Shown here: positions 1-6,832 of the stretch, piece after piece
How the letters are laid out: each line of letters begins with the position of its first letter
How positions within the stretch are numbered: the stretch's first letter is position 1
DNA from: SZAS-79 sp965279075
GTDB taxonomy: Bacteria > Pseudomonadota > Gammaproteobacteria > Burkholderiales > SG8-39
Length of the DNA: 64,000 nt
Direction: 5' to 3'
NCBI GenBank assembly: GCA_965279075.1
Contig: CBDIHI010000012.1
Coordinates: forward strand, 372,001 to 436,000
Position numbers and translations under genes: made by a program
The notes under the pieces: generated by a model
Seen by the model: the letters and a program-made list of their open reading frames with translations, nothing else
Told to the model about the DNA's origin: nothing
Databases searched by the model: none

Positions 1-312
1 GCCGCGCAGCGGGCCGAACAGCTGCCCGATCGTGTCGAGCAGGTCCTCGGCCATGCCGCTGCGCTCGAGGATCAGTCCCATGAAGGTGAAGAACGGCACC
101 GCCAGCAGGGTGTCGTTCGACATGACCGCCCAGATCCGCTGGGGCAGCGCCTGGAAGAGCGAGGGCTCCAGCATGCCGAGTTCCACGCCGATCAGGCCGA
201 AGAAGATGCCGTTGGCCGCGAGCGCGAAGGCGACGGGGTAGCCCATCAGCAGGAATACGACGAGGGCGCCGAACATCAGCGGCGCCATGTTGGCTACGAG
301 GAACGCAGTCAT
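1..312 (-). CDS. dctM: TRAP transporter large permease, DctM family (N-terminal part only)
   Basis: Reading leftward from an ATG at 312, the first 104 codons encode a very hydrophobic protein that matches the start of the large membrane subunit of TRAP dicarboxylate/organic acid transporters. Visible features are a first membrane segment rich in Leu/Val/Ala followed by the family's NDTLLAVPFFTFMG stretch and a GMAEDLLD segment. The gene runs off the left edge, so about three quarters is missing. Its start overlaps the stop of the dctQ-like gene by four bases, so the two are translationally coupled. The DctM subunit forms the transport channel for a solute delivered by a periplasmic DctP protein, which is not visible here. 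Confidence 0.9.
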   Translation of the reverse strand, partial: MTAFLVANMAPLMFGALVVFLLMGYPVAFALAANGIFFGLIGVELGMLEPSLFQALPQRIWAVMSNDTLLAVPFFTFMGLILERSGMAEDLLDTIGQLFGPLRG

Positions 313-899
313 GCGGCCTCCCCCCTCAGCTTGCGGATTTCCTCGGCGAGCTGCTCTTCGGCGCTGGGGCCTTCGTCCTTCTCGGCCGGGTTCGGGATCA
401 TCCCGCGCAGGAAGGCGACGCGCTTGATCAGCTCCGACAGGCCCTGCATCACCAGCAGGAAGAATCCGACCGGCACCATCAGGCGCGCCGGCCAGACCAT
501 CAGGCCGCCTGCGTTGGTGGATACCTCGTTGTGCTTGTAGGCATCGACGAACACCGGCCAGGACAGCCACATGATGGTGATCGCCATCGGGAACAGGAAG
601 AAGACGGTCCCGAAGATGTCGATCCAGGTCTGCGTGCGCTTGCTGAAATGCGAGGCGACGACGTCGATGCGCACATGCTGGTTGTGCAGGAGCGCATAGC
701 CGGCGCAGAACAGGAACACCGCCGAGAACAGGTACCACTGCAACTCGAGCCAGGCATTGGAACTGATGCTGAAGGTGTAGCGGACGATCGCGTTGCCGGT
801 GCTGATCAGGACGGCGACGAGGATCAGCCAGTAGGTGAGTTTTCCGATGCGTTCGGTAAGCGCGTCGATCATCCGGGACAGCGCAAGCAATGCGTTCAT
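309..899 (-). CDS. dctQ: TRAP transporter small permease, DctQ family
   Basis: This 196-residue protein has four hydrophobic segments (about residues 20-40, 50-70, 90-110 and 130-150) and the Q/W-rich AWLELQWYLFSAVFLF segment typical of TRAP small subunits. It is expected to sit in the inner membrane and support DctM. The charged C-terminal tail is rich in Glu and Lys. The ATG at 899 is preceded by a strong GGAGGAG ribosome binding site, which argues against any of the longer upstream starts. It overlaps dctM by four bases. No DctP receptor gene lies immediately upstream, where a divergent aminotransferase gene begins instead. Confidence 0.92.
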   Translation of the reverse strand: MNALLALSRMIDALTERIGKLTYWLILVAVLISTGNAIVRYTFSISSNAWLELQWYLFSAVFLFCAGYALLHNQHVRIDVVASHFSKRTQTWIDIFGTVFFLFPMAITIMWLSWPVFVDAYKHNEVSTNAGGLMVWPARLMVPVGFFLLVMQGLSELIKRVAFLRGMIPNPAEKDEGPSAEEQLAEEIRKLRGEAA

Positions 900-1151
900 T
901 CGTCTCCTCCGGTTTTCACTCGTTCGTGGGCTCGTTGACGGCCCGCTTCGACTCGCACCTGCCGGTCGCCATCCCGGCGTCCCGCCCGGATTCTCTACGA
1001 ACGGGCAGGATCGGGCAATCAAAAGGCAAGCTTGCGCCACGCTGAAGGGACGGGCCTGGTCGCGCCCGTTTTCGGTGCCGTGTTTCCAGCGCCGATTTCC
1101 GCGCCGCATCATCTGAGATACTTCCGGGTCGTCCACCACCAGCCCGCCGCC

Positions 1152-2309
1152 ATGAGCGAATTCGACTTCGACACGCCGACCGACCGGTCCGGCACCCATA
1201 GTTCGCGCTGGGAAAAGTACGCCGGGCGGGACATCATCCCGCTGTGGGTCGCGGACACCGATTTCCACGCCCCGCCCGCCGTGACCGGGGCGCTGCGCAA
1301 GCGCGTCGAGCGCGGGATCTTCGGCTACACCACGCCGCCGCCCGGGTTGCGCTCGCTGATCGTCGCGCGCATGGCGGACCTGTACGGCTGGAAGGTTGCA
1401 CCAGAATGGGTCGTTTTCCTGCCCGGCGTGGTTTCCGCGCTGTACATGGCCGCCAACCGGCTTACTCAGACGGGGGACCACATCCTGTCGCCGGCGCCGG
1501 TCTACTACCACCTGTTTCGCGCCGCGCAGGCCGCGCCGCGCGCGTGGACCGACGTACCGATGGTGCTCGAAGGCGGCCGCTGGGTCTGGGACGAGGCGAG
1601 CCTCGCCGCCTCCGTGCGTGCCGAAACGCGCATGCTGATGCTGTGCAACCCCCACAACCCGGGCGGGACGGTGTTCACGCGCGACGAGCTCGGGCGCATC
1701 GCGGCCTTCGCGCAGGAGCACGACCTGCTTGTCGTTTCCGACGAGATCCACTGCGACCTCGTTCTCGACCGGGGAAAGGCGCACACGCCGATCGCGAGCC
1801 TGTCGCCCGAAGCCTCGCGCCGCACGATCACCGTGATGGCGCCGTCAAAGACCTTCAATATCGCCGGCGTCGGCGTGGCCTTTGCAATCGTCGAGGACCC
1901 CGCGCTGCGCGAGGCTTTTTCTTTCGACCTGAAGAAGACCGTGCACGACGCCTCGCTCTTCGGCTACGAGGCCGCCGTGGCCGCCTATCGCGACGGCGGG
2001 CCGTGGCTGGAAGCGCAGCTCGAATACCTGCGCGGCAACCGCGACCTCGTCGAGGCCACGGTCGCGCGCCTGCCGGGCGTGAGCGCCGCGCACCTCGAAT
2101 CCACCTACCTGTCGTGGATCGACTGCTCGGGCCTTGCCGTTGACGACCCGCACGCGCATTTCCTCGCGCATGGCCTCGGCCTGTCGCCGGGCGCCGACTT
2201 TGGCGCCCCGAAGTTCGTGCGGCTGAACTTCGGCACGCAGCGCGCCCTCCTCGCGAAAGCGATGGAGCGGTTCGAGCGGGCGGTCCTTGCGGCCCAGCCC
2301 CGCGCCTAG
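1152..2309 (+). CDS. MalY/PatB family PLP-dependent aminotransferase (cystathionine beta-lyase-like)
   Basis: The 385-residue product is a fold-type I PLP enzyme. It carries the MalY/PatB hallmarks: PLWVADTDF near the N-terminus, NPHNPGG around residue 165, SDEIHCDLV for the pyridine-nitrogen Asp, and APSKTFNIAG with the PLP lysine at about K233. Family members cleave C-S bonds in cystathionine or cysteine conjugates in the cytoplasm. The ATG at 1152 begins the conserved FDFDTPTDR segment, so the longer upstream start at 1032 is unlikely. The gene is divergent from dctQ and its stop overlaps the end of the convergent ChaC gene by four bases. True substrate is not determined by the sequence. 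Confidence 0.9.
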   Translation: MSEFDFDTPTDRSGTHSSRWEKYAGRDIIPLWVADTDFHAPPAVTGALRKRVERGIFGYTTPPPGLRSLIVARMADLYGWKVAPEWVVFLPGVVSALYMAANRLTQTGDHILSPAPVYYHLFRAAQAAPRAWTDVPMVLEGGRWVWDEASLAASVRAETRMLMLCNPHNPGGTVFTRDELGRIAAFAQEHDLLVVSDEIHCDLVLDRGKAHTPIASLSPEASRRTITVMAPSKTFNIAGVGVAFAIVEDPALREAFSFDLKKTVHDASLFGYEAAVAAYRDGGPWLEAQLEYLRGNRDLVEATVARLPGVSAAHLESTYLSWIDCSGLAVDDPHAHFLAHGLGLSPGADFGAPKFVRLNFGTQRALLAKAMERFERAVLAAQPRA

Positions 2310-2896
2310 CCGTCGCAGAGCCTGCGCGCGGCGTCCAGCACCTCGTGCAGGTGCCCCTCGCTCACCCCGAGTTCGTCCATGTGCGCGACGGTCTGCGCGA
2401 GGTAGTCGAGGTTCTGCCCGCGCTGGCCGCAGCCCTGCGCCACGATCCGTGCGGTCTTCTGGACGCTCAGGCGCCCCGAGAACTGGCGGTGGTGCGGGTC
2501 CGCGACGAACGTGATCGCGCGCACCATGCGCCCTCCGGCGCGGACCGGTACGACGCGAGGTTCGTACACGCGGTTGGGCATCTCCCGCTGCCAGAGCACC
2601 TCGAGCGTCCTGTGGGCAAGGCGGGCCTCGACCCGGAACGCGACGCCCCAGCAGGACCCGCCGGCGCACAGGCCCAGCACGAGCCCCGGGCGATCCGGGG
2701 TGCCGCGGTAGCGGTGCGAATAGATGCACAGCGAACGGTGCAGTCCGTGGACGAGCCCCTTGCGGCGCTCGGCGTGGCGAAAGCCCGGGTTCCACATCAG
2801 CGAGCCGTAGCCGAAGACCCAGAGGTCTCCGCGCGGGAGGTGTGGCAGGACCTCCTCGAGGTCCCGCCTCAGCGACGGGTCCAGACGTGTGCCCAT
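2306..2896 (-). CDS. ChaC-like gamma-glutamylcyclotransferase
   Basis: The 196-residue protein begins after a short helix with DLWVFGYGSLMWNPGF, the glycine-rich YGSL loop that binds the gamma-glutamyl moiety in ChaC enzymes, followed by GTPDRPGLVLGL and GGSCWGVAF. ChaC proteins cleave glutathione to 5-oxoproline and cysteinylglycine in the cytosol. The length is typical for the bacterial family. The probable acidic catalytic residue lies in the VLWQREM segment. A second paralogue is present at 41589-42275. It is convergent with the MalY-like gene and divergent from the molybdoenzyme gene that starts at 2960. Confidence 0.92.
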   Translation of the reverse strand: MGTRLDPSLRRDLEEVLPHLPRGDLWVFGYGSLMWNPGFRHAERRKGLVHGLHRSLCIYSHRYRGTPDRPGLVLGLCAGGSCWGVAFRVEARLAHRTLEVLWQREMPNRVYEPRVVPVRAGGRMVRAITFVADPHHRQFSGRLSVQKTARIVAQGCGQRGQNLDYLAQTVAHMDELGVSEGHLHEVLDAARRLCDG

Positions 2897-2959
2897 TGGC
2901 TGGGATTATAGGGGCGCCGCTCTGCACTAGAATCGGGCTTTTCCTCCTGCGTGCCCCCA

Positions 2960-4048
2960 ATGAGCCAGACTCCCAGCCCCACGCGCCGCGCCCCGATCGT
3001 CGGACGCTACATGCAGGAAGAGGTGGCGCTCGCCTCCCGCAACTGCGGCATGCCGCTCGAGGCGCTGCGCTACGACGTGACGCCGGCCGGCCTGCACTAC
3101 CTGCTGATCCACTTCGACATCCCCGAGACCGACGCCGCCGCCTGGACGCTTTCGATCGGCGGGCTGGTCGAGAGGCCACGCTCGGTGTCGCTGGAGGAGA
3201 TCAAGGCGCTGCCCGCGAAGACGCTGCGCGTGACCCTGGAGTGCGCCGGCAACGGCCGCGGGCAGATGTCCCCCCGCTACCCGTCGATGCCCTGGCTCGA
3301 GGAGGGTGTCTCCACCGCCGAGTGGACAGGCACGCCGCTCGCGGGCCTGCTGGGCGCCGCCGGCGTACGGCCCGGCGCGCAGGAAATCGTGTTCCGCGGC
3401 ACCGACCGGGGCATCGACCGCGGCACCGAGCACGACTACGAGCGCAGCCTCGGGGTGGCCGAGGCGATGCGCGAGGACGTGCTCGTGGTGTATGCGATGA
3501 ACGGCCAGCCCCTGCTGCCGCAGCACGGCGCACCGCTGCGCCTCGTCGTGCCGGGGTGGTACGGCATGGCGAGCGTGAAGTGGCTCGCCGGCATCGAGGC
3601 CGTGGCGCAACCCTTCGAAGGCGTGCAGCAGACCGGCAGCTACCACTTTCGCGCGCAGTCGGGCGATCCGGGCGTGCCGTGTACCCACCTGCGGGTGAAT
3701 TCCCTGATGGTGCCGCCGGGGATCCCGGATTTCTATACGCGGCGGCGCATCGTGGCGCCGGGGCGCACCCGCCTGTTCGGCCGGGCCTGGTCGGGCGCGG
3801 GCGTACCGATCGAAAAGGTCGAGGTCTCGGTGGACGGGCAGTGGCGCGCGGCGCGGCTCGACCCGGTCGCCGGGCCCTGGGCCTGGCGGGGCTGGTCGTG
3901 CGACTGGGACGCGGCGCCGGGGGAGCATGTGCTGTCCTGCCGGGCGTCGGACGCGAACGGCGAAATGCAGCCCGCGGAGCCGGTCCCCGACCTGAGCGGC
4001 TTCGGCAACAACTCCAGCCAGTACGTGCACGTCACCGTGCGCGTGTGA
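2960..4048 (+). CDS. Sulfite oxidase family molybdopterin enzyme
   Basis: The 362-residue protein has the oxidoreductase molybdopterin-binding domain in its N-terminal two thirds and a Mo-co dimerisation (Ig-like) domain from about residue 255. The molybdenum-ligand cysteine is in LECAGNGR at about C95. VPGWYGMASVKWL matches the conserved family segment. No signal peptide or cytochrome b5 domain is evident, so it is unlike the haem-containing animal enzyme; it resembles bacterial sulfite:acceptor oxidoreductases. ATG at 2960 is chosen; GTG at 2951 is an in-frame alternative and neither has a convincing ribosome site. It lies just before an AraC gene. The substrate (sulfite or another S/N oxide) cannot be read from sequence. 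Confidence 0.88.
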   Translation: MSQTPSPTRRAPIVGRYMQEEVALASRNCGMPLEALRYDVTPAGLHYLLIHFDIPETDAAAWTLSIGGLVERPRSVSLEEIKALPAKTLRVTLECAGNGRGQMSPRYPSMPWLEEGVSTAEWTGTPLAGLLGAAGVRPGAQEIVFRGTDRGIDRGTEHDYERSLGVAEAMREDVLVVYAMNGQPLLPQHGAPLRLVVPGWYGMASVKWLAGIEAVAQPFEGVQQTGSYHFRAQSGDPGVPCTHLRVNSLMVPPGIPDFYTRRRIVAPGRTRLFGRAWSGAGVPIEKVEVSVDGQWRAARLDPVAGPWAWRGWSCDWDAAPGEHVLSCRASDANGEMQPAEPVPDLSGFGNNSSQYVHVTVRV

Positions 4049-4080
4049 GTCCCGGCAGAGGCGTGGTTTAGAATCCGGGC

Positions 4081-4935
4081 ATGTCGAGGGGGATCACTTT
4101 TCTGCAGGGCAGGTTCGGGCGGGTCGGCCTGATCGACCTGAACGTCCCGCTGGTGACGCACGCCCACCACCACTGCCATGTGCTGGTGAAGGTGTTCGGC
4201 GCCGACGGCGCGTTCCGCGTCCGCGGCGTGCGCTGCCCGCTGACCGACGACCGCGCGGTGCTGGTCAACGCGTGGGAGCCCCACGCCTACGAGCACGGCT
4301 CGACCGGCTCGACTTTCATCCTCGCGCTCTACATCGAGCCGGCGTGGCTGGGCGAGATCCACGCGCAGCTGTCCGTCTCCGGTCACCCGCGCTTCTTCCC
4401 GCAGAACGGCGTGCCGGTCACGCCGCGCATCCGCCGCGTCGCCGATGAGCTCGCGGGGGCGATGGTGTCGATGACCGACACCTCCTACCAGCGCGCCGAG
4501 GGCCTCATCTTCGACCTGATGATCGCGGTCATCGAGCCGTTTTCCCTCTGGAAGGAGACCGACGCGCTGCGCGAAGGCGGCCTCGCGGTGCGCTACGACC
4601 CGCGCATCCGCAAGGCGATCGGCATCCTGCGTTCGAACATCGGCCAGGAGCTCGACTGCGACGGCCTCGCCTCCGACTGCGGCCTGTCGCGCGCGCATTT
4701 CTTCGAACTCTTCCGCCGCGCGACCAACCTGACGCCGGGCGTGTTCGCCAACGAGCTGCGCATGGAGGCCGCGTTCGAAGGCCTCGCCAATACGCGCAGC
4801 CCGATCGCCGACCTCGGCTACCGGCTCGGCTTCAGCGCGCCCGGGCACTTCACGCGCTTCTTCCGGCACCACATCGGCGTCACGCCCAGCCAGTACCGCC
4901 AGGTCGTCGACCTGCGCGAGGGCAACCAGGTCTGA
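4081..4935 (+). CDS. AraC family transcriptional regulator
   Basis: The 284-residue protein has an N-terminal cupin-like ligand-binding region with a HAHHHCHVLVKVFG stretch (residues about 22-40) and two C-terminal helix-turn-helix motifs at about residues 190-275, ending in the classic GFSAPGHFTRFFRHHIGVTPSQYR signature. It lies 150 bp upstream of, and in the same direction as, the long catabolic cluster that starts at 5088, so it is the obvious candidate activator of that cluster. That link is inferred from position only. The gap to the cluster contains no further gene. Confidence 0.93.
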   Translation: MSRGITFLQGRFGRVGLIDLNVPLVTHAHHHCHVLVKVFGADGAFRVRGVRCPLTDDRAVLVNAWEPHAYEHGSTGSTFILALYIEPAWLGEIHAQLSVSGHPRFFPQNGVPVTPRIRRVADELAGAMVSMTDTSYQRAEGLIFDLMIAVIEPFSLWKETDALREGGLAVRYDPRIRKAIGILRSNIGQELDCDGLASDCGLSRAHFFELFRRATNLTPGVFANELRMEAAFEGLANTRSPIADLGYRLGFSAPGHFTRFFRHHIGVTPSQYRQVVDLREGNQV

Positions 4936-5087
4936 GGCCCGCCCCGCTTGTGCGCCGCACAAGCGACGTTTCCCGCCGCACCTCGCTGCGCGACCGGACT
5001 CATTGGTAATTCCGCCTATCGCTGGGTAACGCCCCCGTGCGCCGACCCGCGTAGCATTGCCGCAAAGAACCAAGACCGGGTGAGGAG

Positions 5088-5627
5088 ATGAAGACGAAGA
5101 AAGCGACGGACTGGCCTTTGGCCATCCACAAAGTACTCGTGCAGGCCGGCGTTCGCCAGGTCAGCTACGTGCCCGACGCCGGCCACAAGCGGCTGATCGA
5201 GCTCTGCCAGGCCGACAAGTCCATGCGTACCGTCGTCCTCACCACCGAGGAAGAGGGCCTGGGGCTGGTCATGGGCGCGTGGCTCGCCGGCGACAAGAGC
5301 GCCGTGCTGATGCAGTCCTCCGGTGTGGGCAACATCATCAACACGCTCGCGACCATCAAGGAGTGCCGCTTCCCGCTCGTGATGCTCATCACGATGCGCG
5401 GCGACGAGGGCGAGTTCAACCCCTGGCAAGTGCCGATGGGACAGGCCACCCGGGCCGTGCTCGAGGCCATGGACGTCGTGGTCAAGCGCATCGACACCGC
5501 CGAGGAAGCCGAACCGGTGGTCAGCGCCGCGACGCGCCTCGCCTACAGCAGCTATGCCGCCGTCGCCGTGCTGATCTCGCAGCGGCTGATCGGCATCAAG
5601 AGCTTTCAGGACCAGACCAGCCGATGA
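5088..5627 (+). CDS. ThDP-dependent 2-oxo acid decarboxylase, alpha (Pyr) subunit, ComD/phosphonopyruvate-decarboxylase-like
   Basis: The 179-residue protein is a stand-alone pyrimidine-binding half of a thiamine diphosphate enzyme. The activating glutamate sits in TTEEEGLGLVMGAWLAG (E54-E56), followed by LMQSSGVGNIINTL and MRGDEGEFNPWQVPMGQAT, a pattern shared with sulfopyruvate decarboxylase ComD and phosphonopyruvate decarboxylases. Together with the next gene it should form an alpha/beta enzyme that decarboxylates a 2-oxo acid to an aldehyde. A GTGAGGAG ribosome site precedes the ATG. Its stop overlaps the next start (ATGA). Substrate identity (sulfo-, phosphono- or an unrelated 2-oxo acid) is not determined. 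Confidence 0.85.
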   Translation: MKTKKATDWPLAIHKVLVQAGVRQVSYVPDAGHKRLIELCQADKSMRTVVLTTEEEGLGLVMGAWLAGDKSAVLMQSSGVGNIINTLATIKECRFPLVMLITMRGDEGEFNPWQVPMGQATRAVLEAMDVVVKRIDTAEEAEPVVSAATRLAYSSYAAVAVLISQRLIGIKSFQDQTSR

Positions 5628-6214
5628 AACCGAACCTGCACAGACGTGACGTAGTGAACGCGCTCCTCGCCGGCCGCGGCGACCTGCTGGTCGTCACCGG
5701 CCTGGGCTCCACCGCCTGGGACGCGACTGCCGCGGGCGACCACGACCTGACCTTCCCGCTGTGGGGCGCCATGGGCAGCGCGGTGATGATCGGGCTGGGC
5801 CTCGCGATCGCGAGCCCCCGCCGCCGCGTGCTGGTGCTCACCGGCGACGGCGAGATGCTGATGGGCCTGGGGTCGCTCGCGACCGCGGGCGTGCAGAAGC
5901 CGAAGAACCTGTCGGTGGTCGTGATCGACAACGAGCACTACGGCGAGACCGGCATGCAGAAGACGCACACCGCGAGCGGCGTCGACCTCGCCGCGATCGC
6001 CGCAGGCGCGGGCTTCGCGCAATCCCGCATCGTCACGGACAAGAAGGACATCGCCGGCCTGAAGAAGATGGTGCATGCCGGGGCGGGGCCGAATTTCGCG
6101 CAGGTCAAGGTCATCGCCGAGAAGCTCCCGCTCGAACTGCCCCCGCGGGAAGGGGCGCTGCTCAAGGCGAGGTTCCGCCGCGCGCTGATCGGGCCCTCGG
6201 CCGACACGCAGTAG
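5624..6214 (+). CDS. ThDP-dependent 2-oxo acid decarboxylase, beta (PP) subunit, ComE-like
   Basis: The 196-residue protein is the pyrophosphate-binding half of a ThDP enzyme: LTGDGEMLMGLGSLATAG places the GDG motif at residues 74-76 and the closing Asn at about N103 in VIDNEHYGETG. It starts within the stop codon of the alpha subunit gene (ATGA overlap), so the two chains are made together. Split Pyr and PP subunits of about 180-190 residues are the known arrangement in ComD/ComE sulfopyruvate decarboxylase. The aldehyde product could feed the molybdenum hydroxylase encoded downstream, which is an inference from gene order. Confidence 0.85.
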   Translation: MKPNLHRRDVVNALLAGRGDLLVVTGLGSTAWDATAAGDHDLTFPLWGAMGSAVMIGLGLAIASPRRRVLVLTGDGEMLMGLGSLATAGVQKPKNLSVVVIDNEHYGETGMQKTHTASGVDLAAIAAGAGFAQSRIVTDKKDIAGLKKMVHAGAGPNFAQVKVIAEKLPLELPPREGALLKARFRRALIGPSADTQ

Positions 6215-6232
6215 GCACAGGGAGCCGGCCAG

Positions 6233-6832
6233 ATGTCGAGAGTCACGCCCGTCAGGCGCGAGGATGTGCCCGAGTTGGAGGACGTCTTCAAGCGGGCCGA
6301 GCGCGCGCTCGGCTTCGTGCCCAACAGCTTCTTCGTGATGGCCCGCAAGCCCGGGATCCTGCGGGCGTTCTCGATGCTGTCGCGGGAGGTGATCGGCATT
6401 CCCGGCAAGGTGCCCCTGCCGCTGAAACGGCTGGCGGCCCTGATGGCCAGCTACACGACGGGCTGCATGTACTGCACCGCCCACACTGCGGAGAGCGCTG
6501 CCTCCGTCGACGGGGTGCCGCCGGAGAAGGTCGAGGCGATCATGCAGTACGAGACGAGCCCGTTGTTCAGCGCGGCCGAGCGCGCTGCGCTGCGCGTCGC
6601 GCAACTGGCGGCGACGACGCCCAATGGCGTCACCGACGAGGACATGGAAGAGCTGAAGAAGCACTTCGACGAGGACCAGGTGGTCGAACTGGTGGCGTCC
6701 GTGTGCCTGTTCGGCTGGCTGAACCGCTGGAACGACACGATGGCGACCGGGCTCGAGGAGCGTCCCCTTGCGTTCGGCGAGGCGCGTCTCGCGTCCAGCG
6801 GCTGGCGCCCCGGCAAGCACGTGCGCAAGTGA
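6233..6832 (+). CDS. AhpD-like carboxymuconolactone decarboxylase family protein
   Basis: The 199-residue protein contains the AhpD redox motif CMYCTAH (C78, C81, H84) in a helical carboxymuconolactone-decarboxylase-like domain, preceded by the family's LGFVPNSFFVMARKP segment. Members of this family act as alkylhydroperoxidases or disulfide reductants. A conserved redox CxxC in a cluster with a molybdenum hydroxylase suggests handling of peroxide made by that enzyme, which is speculative. It starts 18 bp after the ThDP beta subunit and its stop overlaps a GTG start of the hydroxylase large subunit (GTGA). Confidence 0.85.
   Translation: MSRVTPVRREDVPELEDVFKRAERALGFVPNSFFVMARKPGILRAFSMLSREVIGIPGKVPLPLKRLAALMASYTTGCMYCTAHTAESAASVDGVPPEKVEAIMQYETSPLFSAAERAALRVAQLAATTPNGVTDEDMEELKKHFDEDQVVELVASVCLFGWLNRWNDTMATGLEERPLAFGEARLASSGWRPGKHVRK

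Noticed and set aside
309..1784. Long leftward frame joining dctQ to sequence upstream of it
   Set aside because: Only the part from ATG 899 is a real protein; the extension overlaps the aminotransferase gene and has no domain.
5761..6828. Upstream extension of the hydroxylase large-subunit frame to 5761
   Set aside because: The extension is Arg-rich nonsense overlapping the ThDP beta subunit and AhpD-like genes. GTG at 6829 with stop-start overlap is the natural start.
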